A stretch of 64,000 bases of DNA from an uncultured Bacilli bacterium (GTDB taxonomy: Bacteria > Bacillota_I > Bacilli_A > RFN20 > CAG-826), in assembly GCA_934700895.1 (NCBI GenBank), contig CAKUXV010000002.1, positions 124,001 to 188,000 on the forward strand. Direction: 5' to 3'. Below are positions 51,586-60,536 of this stretch, piece by piece. The stretch's first letter is position 1; each line of letters starts with the position of its first letter. Both the position numbers and the translations under genes were made by a program. The notes under the pieces are model-generated. The model made no database searches, was not told the origin of the DNA, and was given only the letters and a program-made list of their open reading frames with translations.

Positions 51586-52686
51586 TTATTTTCCTCCTAG
51601 ATACAACTTCATGCAGGCTTCGGTTAAGGGATTATCCATTTGGTAACCCTTTCCTTCCAAATATATTTTATTCGCCTCCAAGACGCGAATAAATCCTTGG
51701 TAGCAATCCTTCATGCAGGCTTTGATTAACTTACTAGAATCGTAACCTCGCAGCGGATCGATCTTATCGCTTGAATAAATGATTTTGGCCAAGCGAGTCA
51801 TGTGAGGCTTTCCAGTTGCGTGGCACCGGATTGCATCCAAAATCTCTTCTTGTTCGATTCCGAACTTTTCTTTGGCAATCTCCGCTCCAATAAACTGATG
51901 GTAGGTCCACTCTGGGAATAGGCTCTCTTCTGGAAAATGTTCTTTCATGAACGAGTTTTCTTTTTCTTTGGGTACGTCTTTTCCAATATCGTGGAGCAAT
52001 CCAGCGATATAGGCAAACTTGGGATTGCGCAAATGGTTCCGGTATGCGATTTCGTAGGCTAAGCGGGCAACGGAGATCGAATGCAATAAACGATGAGCCG
52101 AAAGCATCTTGGAAATATCGTTAATGTAATAAAGATGTTTTTTCTCAATGTTATTTCGGACGGATAGCGGAATATCCAAGGAATGAAGACGACGTACTTC
52201 CGAACTGCTTACGTCCCCTGATTTTTCGTAGGGCAAACGCCGAATGCCATATTTCTGCAATGCCGCGTCCTGAACCTCAATTCCGGTTCGCGGCACGTAA
52301 ATGGGGGTGGCGAGCTTGCAAATGTCATTCGGAGATTTCCAAGAAGAAAATTGATTAGCTTCGTCCGCGCCGATAATGAAAAACAGTTTTCGTTTCGGAT
52401 AGCGGGTTTTGAAATAGCGTAATGTGTCGATCCAGTAATGTGGTTCTGTAGTTAGTTCGGACTCGAACAAAGAAATGGAAAAGGATGTTGACCCGTCTTC
52501 CTTCAACGCATCCCTCAGCATTTCTAAGCGATCGGAAAAACAGGCAATTGGCTTTTTGCCTGGCGGATTGGCATTGGGAACAAAAATGACATCGGCGTTT
52601 AGCGTTAAGCTTGTCGCTCGCGCGATGCGCAGATGACCGTTGTGAATGGGGTCAAAGGTTCCACCGTAAAGGATGAGAGATTCCAT
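51586..52686 (-). CDS. nadD-yqeK: Fused nicotinate-nucleotide adenylyltransferase and YqeK HD hydrolase
   Basis: The 366-residue protein joins two enzymes that are separate neighbours in Bacillus. Residues 1 to about 190 are NadD, with YGGTFDPIHNGHLRIA and the SSSEVRRL-type end (SGDVSSSEVRRLHS), which makes nicotinate adenine dinucleotide for NAD synthesis. Residues about 191-366 are a YqeK HD domain with HSISVARLA, AGLLHDIGKD and HQFIGAEIA; YqeK enzymes hydrolyse diadenosine tetraphosphate. No stop or frameshift separates the parts, and the linker around IPLSVRNNIEKKHLYYIND is continuous. The Shine-Dalgarno site is weak. The fusion is known from other Firmicutes relatives, including Mollicutes. 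Confidence 0.94.
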   Translation of the reverse strand: MESLILYGGTFDPIHNGHLRIARATSLTLNADVIFVPNANPPGKKPIACFSDRLEMLRDALKEDGSTSFSISLFESELTTEPHYWIDTLRYFKTRYPKRKLFFIIGADEANQFSSWKSPNDICKLATPIYVPRTGIEVQDAALQKYGIRRLPYEKSGDVSSSEVRRLHSLDIPLSVRNNIEKKHLYYINDISKMLSAHRLLHSISVARLAYEIAYRNHLRNPKFAYIAGLLHDIGKDVPKEKENSFMKEHFPEESLFPEWTYHQFIGAEIAKEKFGIEQEEILDAIRCHATGKPHMTRLAKIIYSSDKIDPLRGYDSSKLIKACMKDCYQGFIRVLEANKIYLEGKGYQMDNPLTEACMKLYLGGK

Positions 52687-52697
52687 TCCAAATTAGG

Positions 52698-52997
52698 TTA
52701 ATCGCGAACTGGGACGACGATTTTTGGGTTCTTTTTCGATTTGCGATAATAAACCATGACGCGTCCAATGATTTGAACGAGATCGGCATTGAGGCGTTCC
52801 GCCAATTCCTCGGCGATTTCTTTCGGCTCGCAGGATGCGTTTTGCAAAATGCCGACTTTAATAAGCTCACGAGCTTCTAGCGCATCGTTTAGTTCGGCAA
52901 CGAACTTATCGTCTAAACCGCCTTTCCCGATTAAATAACGATGGGAAATAGGATTGGCCAATTTCTTTAGATAAGCTTTTTGATAGGGTTTTAACAT
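52698..52997 (-). CDS. yhbY: YhbY family RNA-binding protein (YqeI)
   Basis: YhbY is a small CRM-domain protein found with pre-50S particles. The 99-residue sequence shows the family pattern LIGKGGLDDKFVAELNDAL, ELIKVGIL and LVQIIGRVMVYYRKS. It lies between yqeH and nadD, with aroE missing from the usual yqeH-aroE-yhbY order. AGGACCTATCACC precedes the ATG. Confidence 0.95.
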   Translation of the reverse strand: MLKPYQKAYLKKLANPISHRYLIGKGGLDDKFVAELNDALEARELIKVGILQNASCEPKEIAEELAERLNADLVQIIGRVMVYYRKSKKNPKIVVPVRD

Positions 52998-53009
52998 GGT
53001 GATAGGTCC

Positions 53010-54155
53010 TCATTTTTTTGCAGGAATTTTCGAACGGCTGGTGTAAATCGCGACATCTTTGGGCACAAAAATTCGGAAGGTCTGTTTCTTTCCGCGGAAT
53101 CCGATCCAACCATATCCTTCGATTCCGATGTCTCGGCTACCCGTTTCGTCGACGACTAATTCATAGGCTGCAAAATCCACGGGTCCAAGCAAGATGGGGC
53201 TTTGCGGGAACAAAAATCCTTTTTGAATCATTTGGAAAAAGTCGGCTTCGGCGTGCTTGGAACGGGTTTTAGCCAATTTGACGTTTTTGGATCCAAAATA
53301 GGTGATGGGTGTTTTGTCTCCTTTGACCAGTTCGATTCGAGCTAGCCCCCCAATGCAGAGGGATTCCCCCGCCGACAGGGCGATAGTGCGCCCTTTTACC
53401 GGCTCGGAAGGATAGGCGAGACGAACTTGATCCACGCTAAGAAGATGCGTCATCGAATTGTCGGTTGGTGTCCCCGGAGTATCGTAAATAAAGGTTGATG
53501 AATCCAGGGGGATTTGCATAACGCGGATCGATGTTCCCGGGTATTTGGCCGTCACAACGCTATTGAACGTGTTGTTCTTGTAGCTTCGTAAAAACGAAGA
53601 AAGGAAAAGAGTTTTTCCCGCGTTGGATGCCCCAATAAGATAGACATCGTGTCCGAGGCGTCTCTTCCCGATTTCTTTGGTGATAGACGAGATGTCGGCC
53701 ATGCCCGTAAGGGAGGTTAAAACGACGTCGCTGGCATCCACGGAAATCTTGGATACCCGGAAACGATGGGCGACGTATTCTTTTAATTTTTGGTCGTCGG
53801 CATCCGTGGGCAAAAGATCTCTTTTATTCGCGATGACAAGAACGGGGTTATCCGAAATAATGTCGACGACATCTTTGGGGAATCCGGCTTCGAAGCTGAA
53901 TAAGTCGATAACGCAGACAATCAAGGCATCGCTGGCGCGAGCATCTTTTAGCATCGACAAATATTCGTCGGAACAGGTTAGTTCGTGCTTGCTGAAATTG
54001 TAGCGTTGCTTTGCGTAACACGAATCACAAAAAACGACCAAAGCATTGGTATTTTTGATGACCTCTGGAGAAACATAGCCTTCCGCTTCCTTGTCATCGG
54101 TTTGAAGGATGGCGCCGCAATTGTAACAGCGGCGCACGATGTTTAATTTGCTCAT
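53010..54155 (-). CDS. yqeH: Circularly permuted ribosome-biogenesis GTPase YqeH
   Basis: YqeH works in 30S subunit assembly. The 381-residue protein begins with a four-Cys zinc site (CYNC and CDSC), then shows the permuted GTPase order: G4 NKRDLL, G1 GASNAGKTLF, G3 DTPG, followed by a C-terminal domain for RNA binding. GGGAGGAG 8 bases before ATG 54155 fixes the start; the six extra codons upstream lie inside yqeG. It overlaps yqeG by the ATGA junction. Confidence 0.96.
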   Translation of the reverse strand: MSKLNIVRRCYNCGAILQTDDKEAEGYVSPEVIKNTNALVVFCDSCYAKQRYNFSKHELTCSDEYLSMLKDARASDALIVCVIDLFSFEAGFPKDVVDIISDNPVLVIANKRDLLPTDADDQKLKEYVAHRFRVSKISVDASDVVLTSLTGMADISSITKEIGKRRLGHDVYLIGASNAGKTLFLSSFLRSYKNNTFNSVVTAKYPGTSIRVMQIPLDSSTFIYDTPGTPTDNSMTHLLSVDQVRLAYPSEPVKGRTIALSAGESLCIGGLARIELVKGDKTPITYFGSKNVKLAKTRSKHAEADFFQMIQKGFLFPQSPILLGPVDFAAYELVVDETGSRDIGIEGYGWIGFRGKKQTFRIFVPKDVAIYTSRSKIPAKK

Positions 54156-54676
54156 GCTTCGATCTCCTCCCATTCTTTGATCCAGTGTTTGGCAAACATC
54201 TTTTTTCGTTTTGGTTTGTCGAAAAGTCGATTGAATTTGGTCCAGAGGGGCTCGTTAATCCCAAGAGGCTCCGTCAATAAGACTCGAATCCCTGCGCGAT
54301 TTCCACATAGAACATCGGTTTGGATTTGGTCCCCTACTAGCAATACCTCGTTAGGCTTCCATCCTTTTTCTTTCATCAATCGAATAAGGGGGCCTTTAAA
54401 GGGTTTTTTCATCCAGCCGTGGGCTTCCAAACCGGCTTTTTGAGAAACCTCTAAAACTCTTCTGCCCCTTCCGTTGGAGCAAACGACCATTTGGATTCCG
54501 ATTTTTGAGAGGGAATTCTTGTAGGCGAGAAGCTCTGGACTTGGTTCATTTCTCCCGTAGGGGATTAAGGTATTGTCCAAATCGCAAAGAAGGACTTTAA
54601 CCCCGATTCTTTCGAAGAAAGAGGGGTCAACTTCGAATAGCGACTTAGCGTGGGCGAAGGGGAGTGATTTCTTCAT
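54152..54676 (-). CDS. yqeG: YqeG family HAD phosphatase
   Basis: This 174-residue HAD enzyme is of the YqeG group (class IIIA), resembling phosphatidylglycerophosphatase GEP4. Motif I is LLCDLDNTLIPYG, motif II VVCSNG, the Lys is in KPFKGPL and motif III VLLVGDQIQTDVLCGNRAG, so the site is complete. Its true substrate is uncertain. It leads the ribosome-assembly operon. On the minus strand TACAAT (54688-54683) ends six bases before the ATG with no Shine-Dalgarno site, a predicted leaderless start; TTTACG, 17 bases upstream, could be the -35. Confidence 0.92.
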   Translation of the reverse strand: MKKSLPFAHAKSLFEVDPSFFERIGVKVLLCDLDNTLIPYGRNEPSPELLAYKNSLSKIGIQMVVCSNGRGRRVLEVSQKAGLEAHGWMKKPFKGPLIRLMKEKGWKPNEVLLVGDQIQTDVLCGNRAGIRVLLTEPLGINEPLWTKFNRLFDKPKRKKMFAKHWIKEWEEIEA

Positions 54677-54741
54677 AAAGACATTGTAGAAGGATTTGCT
54701 TCTTCCGTAAATGCGGGCAAGACAAGAAAATGGCTCGATTT

Positions 54742-57366
54742 TTAGAAGTCGCCGTCCCCGAATATGGAGATTTGCTCAAATTTTTCCGGCCCTTTCGATT
54801 TTTGTTCCGTTCCCTCTTCTGATTCCGAAGACGGAGTTTCTTCTTTTTCTTCTTCGACGGGTTCAACGTGATAACTGACCATCGAATCGTCAATCAGAGT
54901 GGAATCCTTGGTGAAAATAGAGGCTACGGTAACTCCTTTTGGAAGCTTGATGGAGCTGCCTTTGGCGTATTTATCCATGGGGGTTAAATAGAAGTCCTCA
55001 AAGGTAATCGAGGCAAGATCGCCATTGCTAAGGGTGGCCGTTAGAGTGTAAGGCGGTTCCACATCCGGCGCTTTCTGGGCGTAGACCAGGAAATGAGGCT
55101 CGTTCTTAAACGATTTGAAAAGGATGGTTGCTTTATTCAGGCGCCCCGTTTTCGTCACGTTGTTCGAGCTGGCAACCCGAATATTGCCTAACTGCGTAAC
55201 TAGCAACAATTTGTCGTTTTCATCCGGGAGGAACGAAAGCATGCCTGCCACTAAACCTCCCCGGAAAGAGGCGGCTTTTACCCCGGCCGAATTGGTGGAA
55301 CTGTAGGCGATTTCATTTTCGTTATAGAAACTGGCAAGCCCCGTATCACTGAAAATCATAAGGTCGCTGTTGCCGCTTGTTAAAACGGCCTCCACCACTT
55401 CGTCATCTCCGAGCAAACGCATGGCGCGAATCGGTCGATTGAAGCGGGATACTTGGAATGAGGATAGCTTCGTGCGCTTGATTTGACCTTTTTTGGAAAT
55501 GAGGGCAATGAAAAGATCATCGCGGAATTTCCGTACCGCAAAGGCGCGAATCAGTTTTTCTTCCGCTGGAAGAGAAATGGCGTAATTGACGTGAATACCC
55601 TCATCGTTCCATTTATTGGCTTTGATCAAATGGACAGGAATATAAAGGAAATTGCCTTTCGAGGTAAAAACGAGCAGCCAATCGGTGGTATCGCATTGAC
55701 CGTCGAAAATAAGGGTATCGCCATTTTTAAGGCCGGGCAATTCTCCGTTGGCTCCGCCGCTGGAACGCCAAGACGCAAGGGAGGAACGCTTGATGTATCC
55801 ATCGCGCGTTACCGCGACAGCCACGGTTTCTTTGGCTACCAAGTCCCTTTGGTTGATGGAACGCATGGAAACGTCCTCTTCTTCGATAGCCGTTCTCCGA
55901 GGCGTGTCAAAGCGTTTCACGATGGCCCTTAAACTAGAAATAATAAGCGAATTCATCTTATCGGGATTCCGCAAAGTTTCTTTCAAATCCGCAATTTCGA
56001 GGTCTAAGCGTTTCTTTTCGTCCAAAACGGTTTCCACATCAAAATTGCTTAGTTTATATAAAGGCATCATGACGATGGCTTCGCTTTGAGCTTCCGTAAA
56101 ACCGAATTCTGCCGCAATGTTGACCTTGGATTCCGCTTTGTCGCGACTGCGTTTGATGACGCGGACGATTTGATCGATGAGGTCGCTCGCTCGGATCAAG
56201 CCATCCACGATTTCGAGTCGAGCAAGGTCCTTCTTCAAATCGAATTGGCAACGCCTGGTTTCCACGTCGACTTGATGAGCGATATACGTGTCACAATACG
56301 AAAGAAGGTTCATGACTTGCGGTCGGCCATTGACGATGGCGACCATATTGGCCGTATAAGAGGAACGCAGCTGCGTTTTTTGCATGAGATAAGCCAAAAT
56401 CGACTCCGGTTTGAAGCCTTCTTTGATGTCGACGGCGATGCGAAGCCCGCTTTTATCCGTTTCATCGCGAACTTCATCGATGCCAGCGATCGTTTTGTCA
56501 TGACGCAATTTATCGATTGCATAGACGAGTTGGGATTTATTAACCCCATAGGGGATTTCAGTGATGATGATTTGGCTCGTTCCGTCTTTTGCTTCTTCGA
56601 TAGACGTTTTGCTCGCCACATCGATTTTCCCGCGTCCCGTAAGATAAATATCGCTTAACCCTTGCGACTCATAGATGATTCCACCGGTAGGAAAATCCGG
56701 TCCGGGAACGAAGCGCATTAGGGTTTCGATGGGGCAATTGGGGTGTTGAATTCGATAAATGATCGCAGAAGTCACTTCGCCCAAATTGTGCGGAGGGATT
56801 TCGGTGGCCATGCCAACGGCGATTCCGCTGGAGCCATTAACCAAAAGATTGGGGAAATGGCAGGGCAAAACCTGAGGCTCGAATTCGGTGTCGTCAAAAG
56901 TAAGACCCATGTCGACGGTATTTTTATCGATATCGCGGATCAATTCTTGGGATAGTGCGGCCAAGCGGGCTTCCGTGTAACGGTAAGCCGCGGCAGGATC
57001 TCCGTCCATAGAGCCGTTATTGCCCTGAAAGTCGATTAACGGAGCGCGAACGCGCCAGGTTTGGGACATGCGGACGAGGGCGTCGTAGATGGAGCTATCG
57101 CCATGCGGGTGATATTTACCCATGACTTCGCCTACGATATGCGCGCATTTTTTGGTTGGTTTATCGATGGTGTTTCCCGTTTTCCACATGGCGAAAACAA
57201 TGCGGCGTTGAACCGGTTTCAAACCATCTCGAGCATCAGGGATCGCGCGATCTTGAATAACATCTTTAGCATAGATGTCAAAACGATCCCCCATTAGGTC
57301 ATCCAAAGTGGATGGCACGAGGTTTTCTACGATTTCCGGAGTTTCGTCCTTCCTTTTTTTCGCCAT
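54742..57366 (-). CDS. parC: DNA topoisomerase IV subunit A
   Basis: ParC cuts and rejoins DNA to unlink daughter chromosomes. The 874-residue protein has IIQDRAIPDARDGLKPVQRRI-type sequence (here VIQDRAIPDARDGLKP), the QRDR-region HPHGDSSIYDALVRM and the active Tyr in AAYRYTEARL (about residue 129). A C-terminal beta-propeller follows, with an acidic, Ser/Glu-rich tail. Pairing with parE and plsY, as in Bacillus, favours ParC over GyrA. It overlaps the parE stop by one base. The short gap after it contains the yqeG promoter and no terminator. Confidence 0.95.
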   Translation of the reverse strand: MAKKRKDETPEIVENLVPSTLDDLMGDRFDIYAKDVIQDRAIPDARDGLKPVQRRIVFAMWKTGNTIDKPTKKCAHIVGEVMGKYHPHGDSSIYDALVRMSQTWRVRAPLIDFQGNNGSMDGDPAAAYRYTEARLAALSQELIRDIDKNTVDMGLTFDDTEFEPQVLPCHFPNLLVNGSSGIAVGMATEIPPHNLGEVTSAIIYRIQHPNCPIETLMRFVPGPDFPTGGIIYESQGLSDIYLTGRGKIDVASKTSIEEAKDGTSQIIITEIPYGVNKSQLVYAIDKLRHDKTIAGIDEVRDETDKSGLRIAVDIKEGFKPESILAYLMQKTQLRSSYTANMVAIVNGRPQVMNLLSYCDTYIAHQVDVETRRCQFDLKKDLARLEIVDGLIRASDLIDQIVRVIKRSRDKAESKVNIAAEFGFTEAQSEAIVMMPLYKLSNFDVETVLDEKKRLDLEIADLKETLRNPDKMNSLIISSLRAIVKRFDTPRRTAIEEEDVSMRSINQRDLVAKETVAVAVTRDGYIKRSSLASWRSSGGANGELPGLKNGDTLIFDGQCDTTDWLLVFTSKGNFLYIPVHLIKANKWNDEGIHVNYAISLPAEEKLIRAFAVRKFRDDLFIALISKKGQIKRTKLSSFQVSRFNRPIRAMRLLGDDEVVEAVLTSGNSDLMIFSDTGLASFYNENEIAYSSTNSAGVKAASFRGGLVAGMLSFLPDENDKLLLVTQLGNIRVASSNNVTKTGRLNKATILFKSFKNEPHFLVYAQKAPDVEPPYTLTATLSNGDLASITFEDFYLTPMDKYAKGSSIKLPKGVTVASIFTKDSTLIDDSMVSYHVEPVEEEKEETPSSESEEGTEQKSKGPEKFEQISIFGDGDF

Positions 57367-59315
57367 TATTTCTTAACCTCTTTAATGAATGTGTCTTCTT
57401 CGTTAAAGGAGACGTTTTCTTCAATCCAAGCCCGACGTTGCGAAGGATCGTTCCCCATGAGGATGCTGATACGCTTTTCAACCACTAAGGGATCTTCAAT
57501 GGTAACCTTATATAATTTACGCGTGGCTTTATTCATGGTGGTGTTGTAGAGCTGATCGGCGTTCATTTCGCCTAACCCTTTATAGCGGTTGATTCCATAC
57601 CCTGATCCGATTTTCTTTTTGGCCTCTTCCAAGGATTCGTCGTCCCAAGCGTATACAAATTTATGCGCCGGATCGCTTTTTTTATAAACGCGATAAAGAG
57701 GGGGGCAGGCAATGTAGACCATTCCGTGGGTAATAAGCGGTTTCATATAATTATAGAAAAAGGTCAAAAGCAAAATCTGAATGTGAGCACCGTCTGTATC
57801 GGCGTCAGTCATGATGATGATTTTGCCATAATGGCTATCTTCCACATCGAAATTCGCACCGACTCCCGCTCCGATAGTTTGGATAATCGTGGAAAATTCC
57901 GTATTGGCCAGCATACGCTCCATTGTAACGGAATCCGTGTTGAGCGGCTTCCCGCGAAGGGGGAGAATGGCTTGATGCATGCGGTCACGGCCCGATTTTG
58001 CAGAGCCGCCCGCGGAGTCACCTTCTACGATAAAGAGCTCGTTGTTTCGATAATCCTTGCTCTGCGCTGAGGCAAGCTTATCGGAGATAATGAAATCTTG
58101 TTTTTTTGTTTTTCCACTTCTTGCGGCCTGTTTTGCTTTTCTCGCTGCGTCTCTAGCAGCTTTAGATGCTTGACACTTCTTCACCAAATCCACCGCAAAA
58201 TCCTTGTGCTCAGCAAGATAATGGACGAGATTGCTGTAAACAAAATCGTTTACAACGGAGGTTGCCTCCGGGGTTCCCAGTTTTCCTTTGGTCTGCCCTT
58301 CATACTCGAGCTTATCTTCGGGAATTTTAACGGCAATAATGGCTGTCAAGCCTTCACGAATGTCGGTACCATCCAGTTTTTGGTTCTCTTTGATTACGCC
58401 GTTTTGGAGAGCCCAATCATTAACGGCGCGTGTAATGCCCAATCTCAGGCCCGTTTCATGCGTGCCACCGTCATGGGTGCGGACCGAGTTCGCATAGGAA
58501 TAGACGTTTTCGTTGTAATCCTCGTTGCACCATTGCATGGCAACTTCCATGCGAATAGACGAAGTTTCATCGTCAAAACCGATGACCCCGCCTATTGGCT
58601 TCTTGTTCTGGTTTAAAACGCTGATGTATTCGATAAGACCTTGGGGGTAGAAGAATTCGTGATTGAGGCCGGTACGTTCATCCTTGAGGAAAAAATGAAC
58701 CTTTTTAAGCAAAAAAGCTTCTTCCTGCAGATGGTTATAAATCGTGTCCCATTTGAATTCGACCGTGGAAAAAATCCTTTTATCCGGCTTAAAACGAACC
58801 AAGGTCCCATGTTTTTTGGTCGGCCCGAGTTCTTCGAGTGGTTGGACAAGCTTCCCACCGTCTTCGAATCGAATATGATAAATCTTGCCTAAACGATAAA
58901 TGGTGACGTCGATCCATTCAGAAAGCGCGTTAGTGACGGTTGCACCAACGCCGTGCAAACCGGCCGAGGTTGTGTAGTTTTTGCTAGAAAACTTTCCGCC
59001 AGAATGAAGTGTGGTGTAAATCAGTTGGACGGCAGGGATGCCAGTTTGGGGGTGGATATCGACGGGAATGCCGCGTCCTTCATCTTCTACGGAAATTGAA
59101 CCATCTTTATGGATACAAACTGAAACGCGGTCCCCATACCCGTTGACCGCTTCGTCTACCCCGTTATCGACGATTTCCCAAACCAAATGGTGGAGACCCG
59201 TTGAATTGGTGGAACCGATGTACATTCCTGGACGTTTGCGCACTCCCTCCATCTCGCTAAGAAGTTCAATGTTACGCGCGCTATATTGCTTTTCGGCTTC
59301 CTCAATGTTGACCAT
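57366..59315 (-). CDS. parE: DNA topoisomerase IV subunit B
   Basis: ParE is the ATPase subunit. The 649-residue protein has the GHKL site (VWEIVDNGVDEAVNGYG, DEGRGIPVDIHP, GLHGVGATVTNALS), and the Toprim domain with EGDSAGGSAKSGRDR and IIMTDADTDGAHI. The start ATG 59315 gives MVNIEEAEKQYSARNIELLSEMEGVRKRPGMYIG, normal for ParE. TATAAT lies on the minus strand at about 59355-59350, giving a leader of about 28 bases with an inverted repeat (CAGTC, TAAT, GACTG) but no Shine-Dalgarno site. Divergent plsY is the usual Bacilli neighbour. Confidence 0.96.
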   Translation of the reverse strand: MVNIEEAEKQYSARNIELLSEMEGVRKRPGMYIGSTNSTGLHHLVWEIVDNGVDEAVNGYGDRVSVCIHKDGSISVEDEGRGIPVDIHPQTGIPAVQLIYTTLHSGGKFSSKNYTTSAGLHGVGATVTNALSEWIDVTIYRLGKIYHIRFEDGGKLVQPLEELGPTKKHGTLVRFKPDKRIFSTVEFKWDTIYNHLQEEAFLLKKVHFFLKDERTGLNHEFFYPQGLIEYISVLNQNKKPIGGVIGFDDETSSIRMEVAMQWCNEDYNENVYSYANSVRTHDGGTHETGLRLGITRAVNDWALQNGVIKENQKLDGTDIREGLTAIIAVKIPEDKLEYEGQTKGKLGTPEATSVVNDFVYSNLVHYLAEHKDFAVDLVKKCQASKAARDAARKAKQAARSGKTKKQDFIISDKLASAQSKDYRNNELFIVEGDSAGGSAKSGRDRMHQAILPLRGKPLNTDSVTMERMLANTEFSTIIQTIGAGVGANFDVEDSHYGKIIIMTDADTDGAHIQILLLTFFYNYMKPLITHGMVYIACPPLYRVYKKSDPAHKFVYAWDDESLEEAKKKIGSGYGINRYKGLGEMNADQLYNTTMNKATRKLYKVTIEDPLVVEKRISILMGNDPSQRRAWIEENVSFNEEDTFIKEVKK

Positions 59316-59364
59316 ACGTGAATATTCAGTCTAATGACTGGGGGTATTATAACGCATGAAAAGT

Positions 59365-59392
59365 TTGAAAAGCACCATTAAATCGCCATAAT
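59365..59392 (+). promoter_or_regulatory. plsY promoter
   Basis: TTGAAA (59365-59370), a 16-base spacer and CATAAT (59387-59392) predict transcription from about 59399, with AGGAAA before the ATG at 59414. It diverges from the parE promoter. Confidence 0.65.
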
Positions 59393-59413
59393 GGATAAGT
59401 TAGGAAACGATTT

Positions 59414-60181
59414 ATGAACCTTATCTCGATTAATGTCCTCTACGGATTGTTCGCTGCTGCACTGGGTTATTTCGTTGGATCTATTCCAACGGGCGTGCTT
59501 GTGGGGAAGCTGTTCTTCCACGAAGACCCGCGGGATAAGGGGTCTCACAATAGTGGCGGAACCAATGTGGCGAGAACCTTTGGCAAAAAATACGGAGTTT
59601 TGGTCATCATACTTGATATGATCAAAGCCTTAATCCCAGTTTTTGTCATTTGGGCCATCGGGGAATTCAGCCCATTAAAACAATATCTAGCTTGGGGCGC
59701 GACGTGGGGGAATGCTCACGTTGGTGGGCTGAAAATGTTTTACTGGATGGCGGGATTGTTTTCCGCGATTGGCCATTGTTGGCCCATTTACATCCATTTC
59801 AAAGGCGGGAAAGCGGTCGCTTGCTTTATGGGGCTTAACTGCCTAACTTCTTGGATTCAATTTGTTTGTTCTGGTTTTTCTTACCTTTACATCGCGCATA
59901 AATCAAAATATATTTCGCTGACATCCATCATTGTCTCCGGAATCGGAATGGTAGTTGCGTGGGTAGTATTTATCATTCAAGTTTCCGTTCCGTCACAAAC
60001 ATTTAACACGAATGTTTTTCTTTGGAATTTTGGTTTTGGCCCATTCTTGGAATATGGATTTGAATATGCGATCATGGATACGATAATCACGACTTTGCTG
60101 ATTGTTCGCCATAAATCCAACATTCAAAGGCTAAAAAAACACACAGAAACAAAGAATCCTTTTTCCAAAGAGACAAAGTAA
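59414..60181 (+). CDS. plsY: Glycerol-3-phosphate acyltransferase PlsY
   Basis: PlsY transfers an acyl group from acyl phosphate to glycerol-3-phosphate, the first step of phospholipid synthesis, within the membrane. Motif 1 is GSIPTGVLVGKLF with DKGSHNSGGTNVART, motif 2 is the Gly/Asn-rich phosphate region, and motif 3 is IGHCWPIYIHFKGGKAVA. The 255-residue protein has five to seven membrane segments and is longer than the usual 190-210, with an extended C-terminal half. Acyl phosphate can come from FakA/FakB-activated fatty acids through PlsX (not in the window). It is the only plus-strand gene right of the dif site. Confidence 0.94.
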   Translation: MNLISINVLYGLFAAALGYFVGSIPTGVLVGKLFFHEDPRDKGSHNSGGTNVARTFGKKYGVLVIILDMIKALIPVFVIWAIGEFSPLKQYLAWGATWGNAHVGGLKMFYWMAGLFSAIGHCWPIYIHFKGGKAVACFMGLNCLTSWIQFVCSGFSYLYIAHKSKYISLTSIIVSGIGMVVAWVVFIIQVSVPSQTFNTNVFLWNFGFGPFLEYGFEYAIMDTIITTLLIVRHKSNIQRLKKHTETKNPFSKETK

Positions 60182-60469
60182 ATAATTAGTAGTTTTCTAG
60201 GCATTTATAAACTTTGAAATCAATAAATTAAAATTCGAAATATTCTCGAATATTACTATGTTTTTAATTGACAAACTTTTAAATTTCAATTATCAAATTT
60301 AAAATTAGACAAAAATTGATTTACACATTAGAATTTTATGGTGTTTAATACGAGTTGTTCCTTTTCTACTTCTTTTGCGCTTGGTTGAGTAACGTCTTCA
60401 AAATCGAAAACAAAGATCCGTGTAATTATATCGTCTACTTTGGTAAATTCTTTCTTTTGGAAACGGGAA
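60182..60469. other. AT-rich intergenic region after plsY
   Basis: About 290 bases, strongly A/T rich, without a gene I can support. A minus-strand open frame (60328-60513) has an unexpectedly protein-like end (for example FVFDFEDVTQPSAKEVEKEQ), but its only start codons lie inside the fakA terminator hairpin, so it may be the remnant of a lost gene. Confidence 0.5.
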
Positions 60470-60507
60470 CAAAAAAACCTATTGCAAATATTTGAAATTG
60501 CAATAGG
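60470..60507 (-). terminator. Terminator of the fakB-fakA operon
   Basis: Read leftwards, CCTATTGCAA, a 10-base loop and TTGCAATAGG (60507-60478) form a perfect 10-bp stem followed by seven T. It lies 30 bases after the fakA stop. Confidence 0.92.
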
Positions 60508-60536
60508 CATCAAGTTTCCAAATCGTTATAAAAATT

